DNA of 64,000 nucleotides from Oenococcus sicerae (GTDB lineage: Bacteria; Bacillota; Bacilli; Lactobacillales; Lactobacillaceae), in the NCBI RefSeq assembly GCF_004102045.2, contig NZ_CP029684.2, forward strand, positions 124,001 to 188,000, in the 5' to 3' direction. This document shows positions 7,995 through 16,182 of this stretch, one piece after another. The notes under the pieces were generated by a model that did not search any database, was not told where the DNA came from, and was given only the letters and a program-made list of their open reading frames with translations. A program made the position numbers and the translations under genes. The first letter of the stretch is position 1, and each line of letters starts with the position of its first letter.

Positions 7995-9029
7995 ATGGTA
8001 AAAGCAAAAGCAGAAGATTTTGATTGGCCCAATTTAGGCTTTAATTATTTTGATTTACCCTACAGTTTTCATGCTGAGTATAAAGATGGTAAATGGGACG
8101 AGGGGCATTTAACAAGCAACTCGTCAGTCACAATGTCTGAAGCGGCTAACGTTCTGCATTATGGGCAGGAAGCCTTTGAAGGTTTGAAAGCTTATCGCCG
8201 GGAGGATGGCGGCGTCAATTTGTTCCGTCCTGATATGAATGCTAAACGCATGCACAATTCGGCTAAACGTTTACTCATGGCACCATTCCCAGAAAAAAGG
8301 TTCGTTGAGGCTGTTAAGGAAGTTGTTAAAGCAAACCAAGACTTCGTGCCGCCTTATGGTTCTGGCGCAACACTCTATATTCGACCATTTTTGATCGGCA
8401 CCGGTGAAGTTATTGGGGTTCATCCGGCTGACAGTTTTCAGTTTCATATCTTAGTTACACCGGTCGGTCCTTATTATAAAGGTGGTATGAAACCAACAGC
8501 TTATGTCACGAGCCCTTACGATCGTGCAGCCCATGGCGGTACTGGCCAGTCTAAAGTCTCTGGCAACTATGCTTCTAGTCTGCTGCCGGGTTCGATTGCG
8601 CAAAAAGCAGGTTATTCTGATGTGGTCTATCTTGATCCAAGACTGCATGAAAATATCGAAGAACTTGGCGGTGCTAATTTCTTCGGTGTTACAAAAGATG
8701 GTCAATTTAAAACACCTAAGTCCCCTTCCATTCTACCTTCAATCACAAAAAAGTCTTTGCTGCAGATCGCTGACGACTTTGGCATGGATCCTGAAGAAAC
8801 AACGATCAGTGTTTACGATCTGGACCAATTTGCTGAAGCCGGTGCGATGGGCACGGCTGCTGTTATTTCACCAGTCGGCTCCATTACCCATAATGGCAAC
8901 AAACATGTATTCTTCAGCGAAACCAAAGTTGGACCCTACACACAAAAACTGTACGACCGCCTAAGCCGCATTCAAGATGGGGATGAAAAAGGTCCCGAAG
9001 GCTGGCAAGTTGACGTACCTTTGAAATAA
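7995..9029 (+). CDS. ilvE: Branched-chain amino acid aminotransferase
   Basis: A 344-residue class IV PLP aminotransferase that interconverts Leu, Ile and Val with their 2-oxo acids using 2-oxoglutarate/glutamate. The PLP lysine is in GQSKVSGNYASS, and the family segments YGQEAFEGLKAYR and LYIRPFLIGTG are present. The length is that of the type II enzyme of Gram-positives (about 340). The ribosome binding site AAGGAGAG precedes ATG 7995. It follows the PfoR-like gene in the same operon, and a terminator follows at 9055. The leader at 6485-6661 should tie expression to charged Ile/Leu/Val tRNA. Confidence 0.95.
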   Translation: MVKAKAEDFDWPNLGFNYFDLPYSFHAEYKDGKWDEGHLTSNSSVTMSEAANVLHYGQEAFEGLKAYRREDGGVNLFRPDMNAKRMHNSAKRLLMAPFPEKRFVEAVKEVVKANQDFVPPYGSGATLYIRPFLIGTGEVIGVHPADSFQFHILVTPVGPYYKGGMKPTAYVTSPYDRAAHGGTGQSKVSGNYASSLLPGSIAQKAGYSDVVYLDPRLHENIEELGGANFFGVTKDGQFKTPKSPSILPSITKKSLLQIADDFGMDPEETTISVYDLDQFAEAGAMGTAAVISPVGSITHNGNKHVFFSETKVGPYTQKLYDRLSRIQDGDEKGPEGWQVDVPLK

Positions 9030-9054
9030 AAAAATAAATTTGAACGCTTAACAC

Positions 9055-9090
9055 AAATCATTTCTCAATGGAAATGATTTTATTTTATTT
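9055..9090 (+). terminator. Terminator after ilvE
   Basis: AAATCATTTC (9055-9064) and GAAATGATTT (9071-9080) form a 10-bp stem, followed by a T-rich stretch. Confidence 0.8.
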
Positions 9091-9105
9091 ATTAGTTCGT
9101 TTTTA

Positions 9106-9134
9106 TTGACATATCCTAACTATTGTCGTAATAT
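9106..9134 (+). promoter_or_regulatory. Promoter of the marR-membrane protein operon
   Basis: TTGACA at 9106-9111 and TAATAT at 9129-9134 with 17-base spacing, 24 bases before the ATG. Confidence 0.75.
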
Positions 9135-9157
9135 TAATAAAAACAAAGAAAGGATAA

Positions 9158-9685
9158 ATGATGTCAGAGACAACGAATGAATTAATGAAAGCAATCGGTG
9201 GTCTAGCTAAAAATCCTAATTTCTATTTAATGGTTGGGCCTAGGCATGGCGGACAGCGTAACCATCACCGAGGTCAAGCACGACTAATGCGTCTGCTTGA
9301 TAAATATGATGGTTTGTCCGTTGGCGAAATTGCAGAGATTTTAGATGTTAGGCCTAGTTCGATCACAGGACTCGTTGATCGTTTGGAAGAAAATGACCTT
9401 GTAGATCGTATGCCTGATGCGGCGGATAAAAGAATTACTTTGATCAAGCTGACAAAAAAAGGCCACCAATTTTTGCAAAATAAAAAAGACGAAGCAGATG
9501 ATCTTAGCGAAGAAGTATTTGCCGGCTTATCACAAGAAGAGCAAGAGACTTTATTAAACTTATTAAAACGTGTATCTAAGAATTTAGATGATGTTGATTT
9601 TGGCGACTACATTAGCAAAATGGTCAATGACTCAATCGGTCGTCACTTCAGATTCGATGATGGCGATATTCATATTAATTTATAA
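9158..9685 (+). CDS. MarR-family transcriptional regulator
   Basis: A 175-residue protein with the winged-helix core: LSVGEIAEILDVRPSSITGLVDRLEENDLVDR as helix-turn-helix and DAADKRITLIKLTKKG as wing. MarR proteins repress by dimer binding and are relieved by small ligands or oxidation. The C-terminal 40 residues are acidic and extended (DDVDFGDYISK). It shares a transcript with the membrane protein gene 21 bases downstream, probably its main target together with itself. Two adjacent ATG codons (9158 and 9161) both fit the AAAGGA site. Confidence 0.88.
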   Translation: MMSETTNELMKAIGGLAKNPNFYLMVGPRHGGQRNHHRGQARLMRLLDKYDGLSVGEIAEILDVRPSSITGLVDRLEENDLVDRMPDAADKRITLIKLTKKGHQFLQNKKDEADDLSEEVFAGLSQEEQETLLNLLKRVSKNLDDVDFGDYISKMVNDSIGRHFRFDDGDIHINL

Positions 9686-9706
9686 AAAATTTGGGAGAAT
9701 GGGATA

Positions 9707-10042
9707 ATGGCAAAAGTAGAAGATGGTGATTTTGAAGATATAGATGATGATTTTGATGATGATGATCTGAATAGTAAAATTGGCCGGCGAATTGATATCA
9801 AGTTTAGAAATTGGGCCAAGCATCATCCTGATCATGTCATTATTGACGGCAATCATGGACATAGCCACCGCTGGTATAGGCATATTACCGTTAACAACGA
9901 TATGAATTTTTATGGTTTGGGCATCATGCTCAGTGCTGGTATTACCTGGTACACGACACACCAAGATGTTTGGACAACGATTTGGCATGGACTATTATCT
10001 TGGCTGTATTTCGGTTATTGGTTAGCCCAGCAGCTGCATTAA
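9707..10042 (+). CDS. Small membrane protein with acidic N-terminus (2TM type)
   Basis: A 111-residue protein. Residues 4-24 are very acidic (EDGDFEDIDDDFDDDD), followed by a His-rich segment around residues 45-62 (HHPDHVIIDGNHGHSHRWYRH), then one or two membrane segments in the C-terminal half (FYGLGIMLSAGITWY and IWHGLLSWLYFGYWL). The acidic and His-rich regions could bind metal, but no known metal site is visible. It is co-transcribed with the MarR regulator and is presumably controlled by it. The family is not recognised beyond resemblance to 2TM-domain proteins. Confidence 0.72.
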   Translation: MAKVEDGDFEDIDDDFDDDDLNSKIGRRIDIKFRNWAKHHPDHVIIDGNHGHSHRWYRHITVNNDMNFYGLGIMLSAGITWYTTHQDVWTTIWHGLLSWLYFGYWLAQQLH

Positions 10043-10070
10043 AAAAACGAGCTTTTAAAGCTCGTTTTTA
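10043..10070. terminator. Bidirectional terminator
   Basis: ACGAGCTT and AAGCTCGT form a stem flanked by A-run and T-run, between the convergent membrane-protein and aldehyde dehydrogenase genes. Confidence 0.85.
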
Positions 10071-10090
10071 TTTGATCTTGGAAAATATTT

Positions 10091-11503
10091 TTAAAGTGCT
10101 ACTAAACCACCAGCTGGGTTGCTCAGATCTGGTTTTTGAGCCTTAACGATAAGCTCTTCGTTGACAAAAGCCATGATACCAAGCTGGCTCATCTCACGAC
10201 CATATCCAGAGGCTTTCACGCCGCCAAAAGGTAATTCTGGCAAGGAACTCATAAAGTTGTTGACAAAAACCATACCCGTTTCAATTTGTGAAGCAACTTT
10301 AGCACCACGATCCGGGTCACCGGAAAAGACAATACCACCTAAACCATAATGAGAGTCGTTGGCCAAATCAATGGCTTCTTGATCACTATGAACTTTATAA
10401 ACTGAAGCAACTGGACCAAACATTTCCGTTGAGTAAGCCGGATTGCCCTTGCTAATATCCGTCAAAATGGTTGGCTGGAAGAACTGTCCTGGCAAATCAA
10501 TCGGCTCATTACCATAATATAATGTTGCCCCGGCTTTAATAGCATCATCAACTTGCTGCTGAAGTTTTTCTTTAGCCCGCTTAGAGTTCATCGGTGCTAG
10601 TGTGGTCGAGGCATCCATCGGATCACCGGCCTTAACTGCAGCGAATTTGTCTTTCAAACGAGTCAAAAATTCATCATAAAGACTATCGGCAACAATAAAT
10701 CGTTTTGAAGAAGTGCAGACCTGCCCAGCATTATATAAGCGAGTCCGCCAAGCAATATCGGCAACTTGATCAATATCGGTGTCGTCCAACACGATAAAGG
10801 CATCTGTACCGCCTAATTCCATCGTATTCTTTTTCAAGTTTTCGCCTGCAGCCTTAGCGATCGCACGGCCACCGCGTTCAGAACCTGTTAAAGCAACACC
10901 TTGCACACGCGGATCAGCCACAATGGCAGATGCTTGATCATAATTTAAGAATAAGTTTGTGAAACTGCCTTCAGGTGCGCCGGCTTCTAGTACTATTTTG
11001 CCAAACACATCCGAAGAACCTGGTGTATTTGAAGGTCCCTTTAAGACCATTGGATTCCCGACAATAAAGTTGGGTGCAAAAACCCGCATGATCTGATAAT
11101 AAGGAAAATTCCAAGGTTCAACCGCAAAAATAACACCAGTTGAATGTTTCAAAACCTCTGCTTCACCAGTAGCGATCGTTTTGAGAGTTGTTGGTTTCAG
11201 CATCTCGGCACCATGATCTGCAAAATAGTCAGCGATCAAAGCACACAACTCAACTTCGCCTTTAGCTTCTTTGAACAGTTTGCCCATGTCTTTAACTGCG
11301 ATCGTGGCTAATTCGTCTTCACGTTCGCGAAACAAGCTAGCAATTTTGTGCAGAATATCAATGCGCTGATCAAGCGGCCCATTACGCCATTTTTTATAAA
11401 GCTCATGACCTGTTGATAAAGCTTTTTCAATATCTGCTTGATCTGAAAAATCATACGTTTTAATTGTCTCGTTTGTATAGGGACTAATTGTTTGATATGC
11501 CAT
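10091..11503 (-). CDS. Aldehyde dehydrogenase, succinate-semialdehyde dehydrogenase type
   Basis: A 470-residue NAD(P)-dependent aldehyde dehydrogenase. The catalytic Cys is in NAGQVCTSSKR, the general-base Glu in MELGGTDAFIVL, and the cofactor segment is VEPWNFPYYQ. Length and sequence fit the succinate-semialdehyde dehydrogenase (GabD-like) subgroup common in lactic acid bacteria. The in vivo aldehyde is uncertain. Its promoter contains a perfect cre site in the -35/-10 spacer, so CcpA repression on preferred sugar is likely. Confidence 0.88.
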   Translation of the reverse strand: MAYQTISPYTNETIKTYDFSDQADIEKALSTGHELYKKWRNGPLDQRIDILHKIASLFREREDELATIAVKDMGKLFKEAKGEVELCALIADYFADHGAEMLKPTTLKTIATGEAEVLKHSTGVIFAVEPWNFPYYQIMRVFAPNFIVGNPMVLKGPSNTPGSSDVFGKIVLEAGAPEGSFTNLFLNYDQASAIVADPRVQGVALTGSERGGRAIAKAAGENLKKNTMELGGTDAFIVLDDTDIDQVADIAWRTRLYNAGQVCTSSKRFIVADSLYDEFLTRLKDKFAAVKAGDPMDASTTLAPMNSKRAKEKLQQQVDDAIKAGATLYYGNEPIDLPGQFFQPTILTDISKGNPAYSTEMFGPVASVYKVHSDQEAIDLANDSHYGLGGIVFSGDPDRGAKVASQIETGMVFVNNFMSSLPELPFGGVKASGYGREMSQLGIMAFVNEELIVKAQKPDLSNPAGGLVAL

Positions 11504-11555
11504 TCATTTCTCCTCGCTTGATTAAAGATCGACGCTATTATCTTTGATCACCTTT

Positions 11556-11584
11556 ATTTTAATGAAAGCGCATTCTCTAAGCAA
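11556..11584 (-). promoter_or_regulatory. Aldehyde dehydrogenase promoter with cre in the spacer
   Basis: On the minus strand -35 TTGCTT (11579-11584) and -10 TAAAAT (11556-11561) are 17 bases apart. Positions 11562-11576 match the CcpA consensus WTGNAANCGNWNNCW at every defined base. Binding there would block RNA polymerase directly. Confidence 0.8.
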
Positions 11585-11614
11585 ATATGTGAAATTAATA
11601 TAAAAAGACTCATT

Positions 11615-13132
11615 TTATCGCGCCTCTTTGATAATGCCGGTATTCTGCCAAAGCTGCCAAACCTGTTCTGAATTAAATGCTTGGGCTGTTTGATAGGCAC
11701 CGATCGAAAGTGTTTTCCATACGGCAGGATCCTTAAGAATCTTAATAACAGATTCAGCTAATTCTGCAAAATTGCCATTTTTGATCAGATAGCCGTTTTG
11801 ACCGTTTCTAATAAAAGTTCTTGGCCCGTAATTCACATCATAAACGACAGCAGGCAGTCCGTGAGACATCGCTTCCAACACAGACATGCTGAAACCCTCG
11901 CCAGTCGAACTTTGGAGGACAATTTCAGCTCGATTCAAAACTTGATCGCGCGCTTGGCCTGTTACATAATCATGAAATAAGATACTGTTTTCCAAATCGG
12001 CATCCCTGATCTGTTTTTTTAATTTAGCCAAAAATTCCGCAGAACTTGGATAGCCACAAAATTCTAAGATCGTATCCGGAATGGCGTCTTTAACGATACT
12101 AAAAGCTCGAATTGCCTGCTCTGGTCGTTTTTCCTCTGATAAGCGGCCAAAGTACAAGACCCGATGCAGAATCTTCGGAGAAACGCTTTTTTGTGTTTGG
12201 CCAATAAAAGTATCCGGTGCTTGATAAAAAGTGATTTTCGGAAATCGTCTGCTTAAATCTCGTTTTTGATCAATCGTTGGCAAAATCACACCATCAAAAG
12301 CAGCTGCATAAGTTTTGAATAAGGGCTCTAAAACCGGCATTAATTTGCCGTGAATCGGATTGCTTGCATCAACCGTATGAACGTCATGCAAGTACTGAAA
12401 CTTTTTCGCTGCACCGCTTGTTCGGGCAATTAATTCAGCCATATTCGGTCGATCATTAATGATCGTTGAACCAGGCTGTTGTGCTAATAATTCGTTCATG
12501 AAAAAAACGAACAAGTCGTTTTCGCTATCAAACCGCCAATTCCCGCCTCGATAATTGAAAAGCTTATACATCGTCGGAAATAACTTGCCGCTAATATTCA
12601 TACGAATAATTTCCAGCATCAGATCACCCATCGGACTATAAAAACGCTGTACTGACGGCTGACCATCAGGATGATAATATTGCGTTGATGATTTAAAACC
12701 TCGCCAGTCCCAATAATCAGTAGCTGTGGTATTGCCAAAACTGTCGTAATAATCAATATTGCCGACCAAACCAACTGAGAGCGGTGCAATATTAACACGC
12801 GCCAATGTTCTGCCTTGGTATTTAATCAGCGAATAATTCGGATCGACTCCTTGAAGCTGATAATCACGTTTAGGAATCACAGACGTAAAACGCACATTCA
12901 TTTTCTTGCGAGGCAGGTGAACGGCTTTTTGAAAATAGTCATACATATTCAAAACTTCGTCATCAGTCAAGGCTAGTTGTTTAGCGCCTTGGTGCAGATT
13001 ATTGTTATAGTTCCGGGTCACATAGACGGCTTTTTGACCATGCAGGTTGAAAAGCCGCGTTCGCTTAGCCTGAGAAAATTCAGTGCCGGAATTGAAGGAA
13101 AAAATGTTTTCCGATGTGAAATAAAACATCAA
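11615..13132 (-). CDS. GT4 glycosyltransferase, TagE/Gtf-like, second of a pair
   Basis: A 505-residue protein with an N-terminal DUF1975-like region (about 1-220) and a C-terminal GT-B donor domain. The latter has YFGRLSEEKRPEQAI and the E-x7-E motif in GEGFSMSVLEAMSHG. Relatives are TagE-type wall teichoic acid glucosyltransferases, TarM and the accessory-Sec GtfA/GtfB pair. It overlaps the upstream gene by four bases (ATGA), so the two are translationally coupled and probably act together. No serine-rich adhesin or SecA2 gene is in the window, so teichoic acid decoration is the better guess. Confidence 0.82.
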   Translation of the reverse strand: MMFYFTSENIFSFNSGTEFSQAKRTRLFNLHGQKAVYVTRNYNNNLHQGAKQLALTDDEVLNMYDYFQKAVHLPRKKMNVRFTSVIPKRDYQLQGVDPNYSLIKYQGRTLARVNIAPLSVGLVGNIDYYDSFGNTTATDYWDWRGFKSSTQYYHPDGQPSVQRFYSPMGDLMLEIIRMNISGKLFPTMYKLFNYRGGNWRFDSENDLFVFFMNELLAQQPGSTIINDRPNMAELIARTSGAAKKFQYLHDVHTVDASNPIHGKLMPVLEPLFKTYAAAFDGVILPTIDQKRDLSRRFPKITFYQAPDTFIGQTQKSVSPKILHRVLYFGRLSEEKRPEQAIRAFSIVKDAIPDTILEFCGYPSSAEFLAKLKKQIRDADLENSILFHDYVTGQARDQVLNRAEIVLQSSTGEGFSMSVLEAMSHGLPAVVYDVNYGPRTFIRNGQNGYLIKNGNFAELAESVIKILKDPAVWKTLSIGAYQTAQAFNSEQVWQLWQNTGIIKEAR

Positions 13133-14778
13133 AGCGCCTCCCCGTTCTCAGCCAAACCAGCCAGGATCGGATCAGCATAGCACATCATTTTAGTCGACCA
13201 GCTCGATTGTGCGTCATCCAGCAGTGCCTGCCACGCTGTCCAAACATTTTGTTCTGAATAACGCCGTGATAGCTCATAAGCACGATCTGATTTTTGTTGC
13301 AGCTGATCAGGATGTGAAAAAAGATAAATCATCTTTTGTGCCAGCATGCGGTAGTCGCCATAAGGCACAATATAGCCATTTTCATCATCAACAACTAATT
13401 CATTTGGGCCATAATTCACGTCATATGTGAGACCGACATCCCCCTGAGAAAGTCCTTCCATCATAGACAAATTGAAGCCTTCCATGATCGAAGTGACAGC
13501 AAAAATCTGTGCTTGCTTTTCGACTTTGGCGACTTCTGTCGTGTAATCATGAACATTGACGACCTTCTCAAGTCCAAAATCGTGAACTGCCGTTTGAATA
13601 TCGCGATAAGCTTTGAAATTGTCGGTCCCATCACGATAACCATACAAGTCCAAGCTAATGTCCGGAACTTCTTTTCTCGCGATACCGACTGCTTTGACTA
13701 ATTCATTCAGACGTTTTTCGGGTGCGATCCTAGCCAAGGCCACCACTTTATGCGATTGACGATCTTTCATCAAAATATGCGCTTGATCAAACTGCTCCGA
13801 AGGAATCACACCAACTGGTATCGTAAACAGCTTGCAGGCAGGTTTAAAGCGAGCGGCAACGTCACGACTCTGCTTATGCGTTGCACTAATAATGGCGTCA
13901 TAGCGATTGGCATTCCAAAGCACATATTCGTAATGGTTGTTTAAAACAGAATGCTGTTCATCATTAGGATCGCCGGCTTGAGAATTATGTAAGTGAATCA
14001 CTGTATAAGCTGGTTTTTTAAGATTTTGAAGTGCCCAATCAGCTAGATGTGATCGATCGAGTATAAAAATATTCGGCTTCTGTTTATCGAAATAAGTTTC
14101 ATTAATCAGATCTAGAAAATATTTCGTCAGTTCTTCAATTGTTTGAAAATTGTATACGGTGCCATTTTTTTCAATTAAACGCCAACCGGATTTTTCATAC
14201 TTGCCGACAGCATCATTTTTATTAAAAGACTCTAGTACAACCCGGCCCGCTGGCGTTTGCCAAGACTCGGTACCGATTTTATTATCTTGTGTATACCACT
14301 GGATCAAAGAAACAAAGCCGCGAAAATCATAAAAATTAACTGCATACAAATTACCAAAACCGTCAAACATTTCTGTACTGGCAACACGTTTTTCTACTGA
14401 TTCCTTGAAAAAATTGACCCGGGCCACTAATTGCTGCCGAATCTGGCCATCACTGCTCTTAATGGTACGAAAAGCCAGGGTACGATTATGTTCTGAGTCT
14501 TCTTCATATGAATCGATCGGGACACCAAAATCAATATCTTCAGCGTGAATGATCTGCTCGGAAACAGTCTCCGTTCCTTGGAAATAATCAAACATATTAA
14601 TGATGTCATGATCATCTAATCCGGCATCAGCAATATTTTCATGCAGCAGTGGCGACCATTCTTGTAACAGAATTTTAAAAGGCTCACGATGATCACGAAA
14701 CAAAGCGGCGCGTTTTAATTCAGCGTGTTCGATGCCGGACCTATTTTTCTGAATATTCGCATTAATAAAAAAAATCAT
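13129..14778 (-). CDS. GT4 glycosyltransferase, TagE/Gtf-like, first of a pair
   Basis: A 549-residue paralogue of its partner. It has an N-terminal DUF1975-like region and a GT-B domain with VALARIAPEKRLNELVKA and the E-x7-E motif in MEGFNLSMMEGLSQG. The open frame extends 12 codons further to 14814, but the ribosome binding site GAAAGGAA lies just before ATG 14778, which I take as start. It opens a two-gene operon with a stable 5' leader hairpin. Predicted role: transfer of glucose or GlcNAc to a surface polymer; the acceptor is unknown. Confidence 0.83.
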   Translation of the reverse strand: MIFFINANIQKNRSGIEHAELKRAALFRDHREPFKILLQEWSPLLHENIADAGLDDHDIINMFDYFQGTETVSEQIIHAEDIDFGVPIDSYEEDSEHNRTLAFRTIKSSDGQIRQQLVARVNFFKESVEKRVASTEMFDGFGNLYAVNFYDFRGFVSLIQWYTQDNKIGTESWQTPAGRVVLESFNKNDAVGKYEKSGWRLIEKNGTVYNFQTIEELTKYFLDLINETYFDKQKPNIFILDRSHLADWALQNLKKPAYTVIHLHNSQAGDPNDEQHSVLNNHYEYVLWNANRYDAIISATHKQSRDVAARFKPACKLFTIPVGVIPSEQFDQAHILMKDRQSHKVVALARIAPEKRLNELVKAVGIARKEVPDISLDLYGYRDGTDNFKAYRDIQTAVHDFGLEKVVNVHDYTTEVAKVEKQAQIFAVTSIMEGFNLSMMEGLSQGDVGLTYDVNYGPNELVVDDENGYIVPYGDYRMLAQKMIYLFSHPDQLQQKSDRAYELSRRYSEQNVWTAWQALLDDAQSSWSTKMMCYADPILAGLAENGEAL

Positions 14779-14796
14779 GATGTTCCTTTCGCATTT

Positions 14797-14844
14797 CACC
14801 AAAGGAGCAGACAACTAATCAACTCAGTGCGGACTCTTCTGGTG
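14797..14844 (-). promoter_or_regulatory. Hairpin in the leader of the glycosyltransferase pair
   Basis: CACCAAAGGAG (14797-14807) and CTCTTCTGGTG (14834-14844) can pair over 11 positions with one mismatch and one wobble in the minus-strand RNA. It lies 19 bases before the start codon and has no T-run. It could protect the mRNA or modulate translation. No known riboswitch matches. Confidence 0.4.
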
Positions 14845-14896
14845 ACCTTTAAAACGCCTTAAGTTACATCCTAACATTGCGAATAAAATGACCATT

Positions 14897-14935
14897 AAAA
14901 TAATCAGCCGCAGCAAATCAATAAGGCTGCCGCTG
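14897..14935 (-). terminator. Terminator overlapping the end of guaD
   Basis: CAGCCGCAGC (14905-14914) and GCTGCCGCTG (14926-14935) pair at nine of ten positions. On the minus strand the stem is followed by ATTATTTTAAT. It includes the last codons of guaD. Confidence 0.6.
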
Positions 14936-15391
14936 GGAATCAGCTAGGTAATTATGAAAAGTCTTTAAGGCGCGTTCGTGCTCGATCTGATCAATTTTTA
15001 AAAGTTTGCTGCCCTGCTTGCCTGCTTGAATAAATTTATAAATATCATCGTCGCGAAAACCGATCCTACTCGCATCTTTGGCACTATTACCATAATAAAT
15101 ATGTTTGATATTAGCCCAAATCGCAGCTGATAAACACATTGGACAGGGATAACAGCTGCTATATAAAACACAATCAGACAGATCATAAGTTCCTAAAATG
15201 GCACAAGCTTTTCGAATGGCCGTTATTTCTGCGTGAGCAGTGGGATCATTGTTTGCTAAAACCATATTGTGAGCAGCACAAATAATTTCTTCATTTCGAG
15301 TAACGACCGCTCCAAAAGGGCCGCCTTCTTTAAGAACGAGATTTTCATCAGCCTGCTCAATTGCCAGCCGCATATAAATGGCATTAGTCAT
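14918..15391 (-). CDS. guaD: Guanine deaminase (cytidine deaminase-fold)
   Basis: A 157-residue zinc-dependent nucleoside/base deaminase. The first zinc ligand and catalytic acid are in THAEITAIRKAC-type sequence (HAE), and the two cysteines are in SSCYPCPMCLSA. Length and sequence match the small Gram-positive guanine deaminase that converts guanine to xanthine in purine salvage. The motif TAHAEITAIRKACAILGTYDL is close to that of Bacillus GuaD. It is followed immediately by a terminator and appears to be a single-gene unit. Confidence 0.88.
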   Translation of the reverse strand: MTNAIYMRLAIEQADENLVLKEGGPFGAVVTRNEEIICAAHNMVLANNDPTAHAEITAIRKACAILGTYDLSDCVLYSSCYPCPMCLSAAIWANIKHIYYGNSAKDASRIGFRDDDIYKFIQAGKQGSKLLKIDQIEHERALKTFHNYLADSQRQPY

Positions 15392-15422
15392 ACATTAATC
15401 CTATCAATCATATTCAAAATAG

Positions 15423-15881
15423 TTAGCCTTTAATGATTTCACCGTCTTTATAATTCTGGCTGTTTTCGATAATGCCGCTATCGGTAAAACGCAGCCATTT
15501 GCCATCTTTGACATCATCTTTAAAATGACCGATTTCAGATAGACGACCATTGTTTTTAAAGAACTGCCATTCTCCCTGCATGTGTATACCATCAAAAGGG
15601 CCGCGTGATCTGACATTGCCAGCCATATAATAAATCGTTCGAATGCCAGCGACATCCGTAAATTTAGCCTGTCCATTACGAAAATGATCGGAATCAGCCG
15701 CTAATGGTTGCTTGGCTGTCGAAGATTCAGCGGTAGCTTTCTTTTTAGCTGCAATGGCAGGTTTGCGGCTCTTTCGTTTTAATATGCCTGTAACAGGCAT
15801 GCCCGCGGCTTTTTCATTTTTAATTGTTTTTTCTTCATCCATTTTTAAGTCCAGTTCTAATTGTTCGATCCTTATTCTCAT
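15423..15881 (-). CDS. MORN-repeat-like protein (YwqK-type)
   Basis: A 152-residue protein. The N-terminal 70 residues are charged and low in complexity (KRKSRKPAIAAKKK). The C-terminal 80 residues hold three MORN-like repeats of the G-W/F-x-x-F type (GEWQFFKNNGRLSEIGHF, GKWLRFTDSG, YKDGEIIKG). Such repeats occur in YwqK-type proteins sometimes annotated as antitoxins, but no toxin gene is adjacent. The start is uncertain: ATG 15881 has GGAGA 15 bases upstream, and the frame stays open to 15947. Function unknown. Confidence 0.6.
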   Translation of the reverse strand: MRIRIEQLELDLKMDEEKTIKNEKAAGMPVTGILKRKSRKPAIAAKKKATAESSTAKQPLAADSDHFRNGQAKFTDVAGIRTIYYMAGNVRSRGPFDGIHMQGEWQFFKNNGRLSEIGHFKDDVKDGKWLRFTDSGIIENSQNYKDGEIIKG

Positions 15882-16003
15882 AATAAAAACGGCTGTCTCC
15901 TGCTTTAGAAAAAATTTAAGCGATCGATCCAAGGCTCTCAATATCAAAAAATAATTTCTATGACTCGATAAAAGTATCTTTTAAGACAAATAATCTGACC
16001 TCA

Positions 16004-16032
16004 AAGCTGATATTTTCAAACAATATCAGCTT
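16004..16032 (+). repeat. Perfect 11-bp inverted repeat upstream of the S9 peptidase
   Basis: AAGCTGATATT (16004-16014) and AATATCAGCTT (16022-16032) are exact inverted copies with a 7-base loop. No T-run follows on either strand, so it is not a standard terminator. It lies between divergent genes and may be an operator. Confidence 0.55.
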
Positions 16033-16182
16033 ATGAAGTAAGACTAGCAAAAAAATTTACAAAAATAAAAATTTTCGTTATTTATGTCTGCCATCAAAAT
16101 ACCTCCAGTTTCAATTTTACTGATTGATTTTAACAATTGCATGAATAAACCGTTAGAATTAAAAGAAAAAATAGGAGAACAT

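Noticed and set aside
11615-14778. Accessory Sec glycosylation locus
   Set aside because: The glycosyltransferases resemble GtfA/GtfB, but no secA2, secY2, asp genes or serine-rich adhesin is nearby, and the only secA is the general one.
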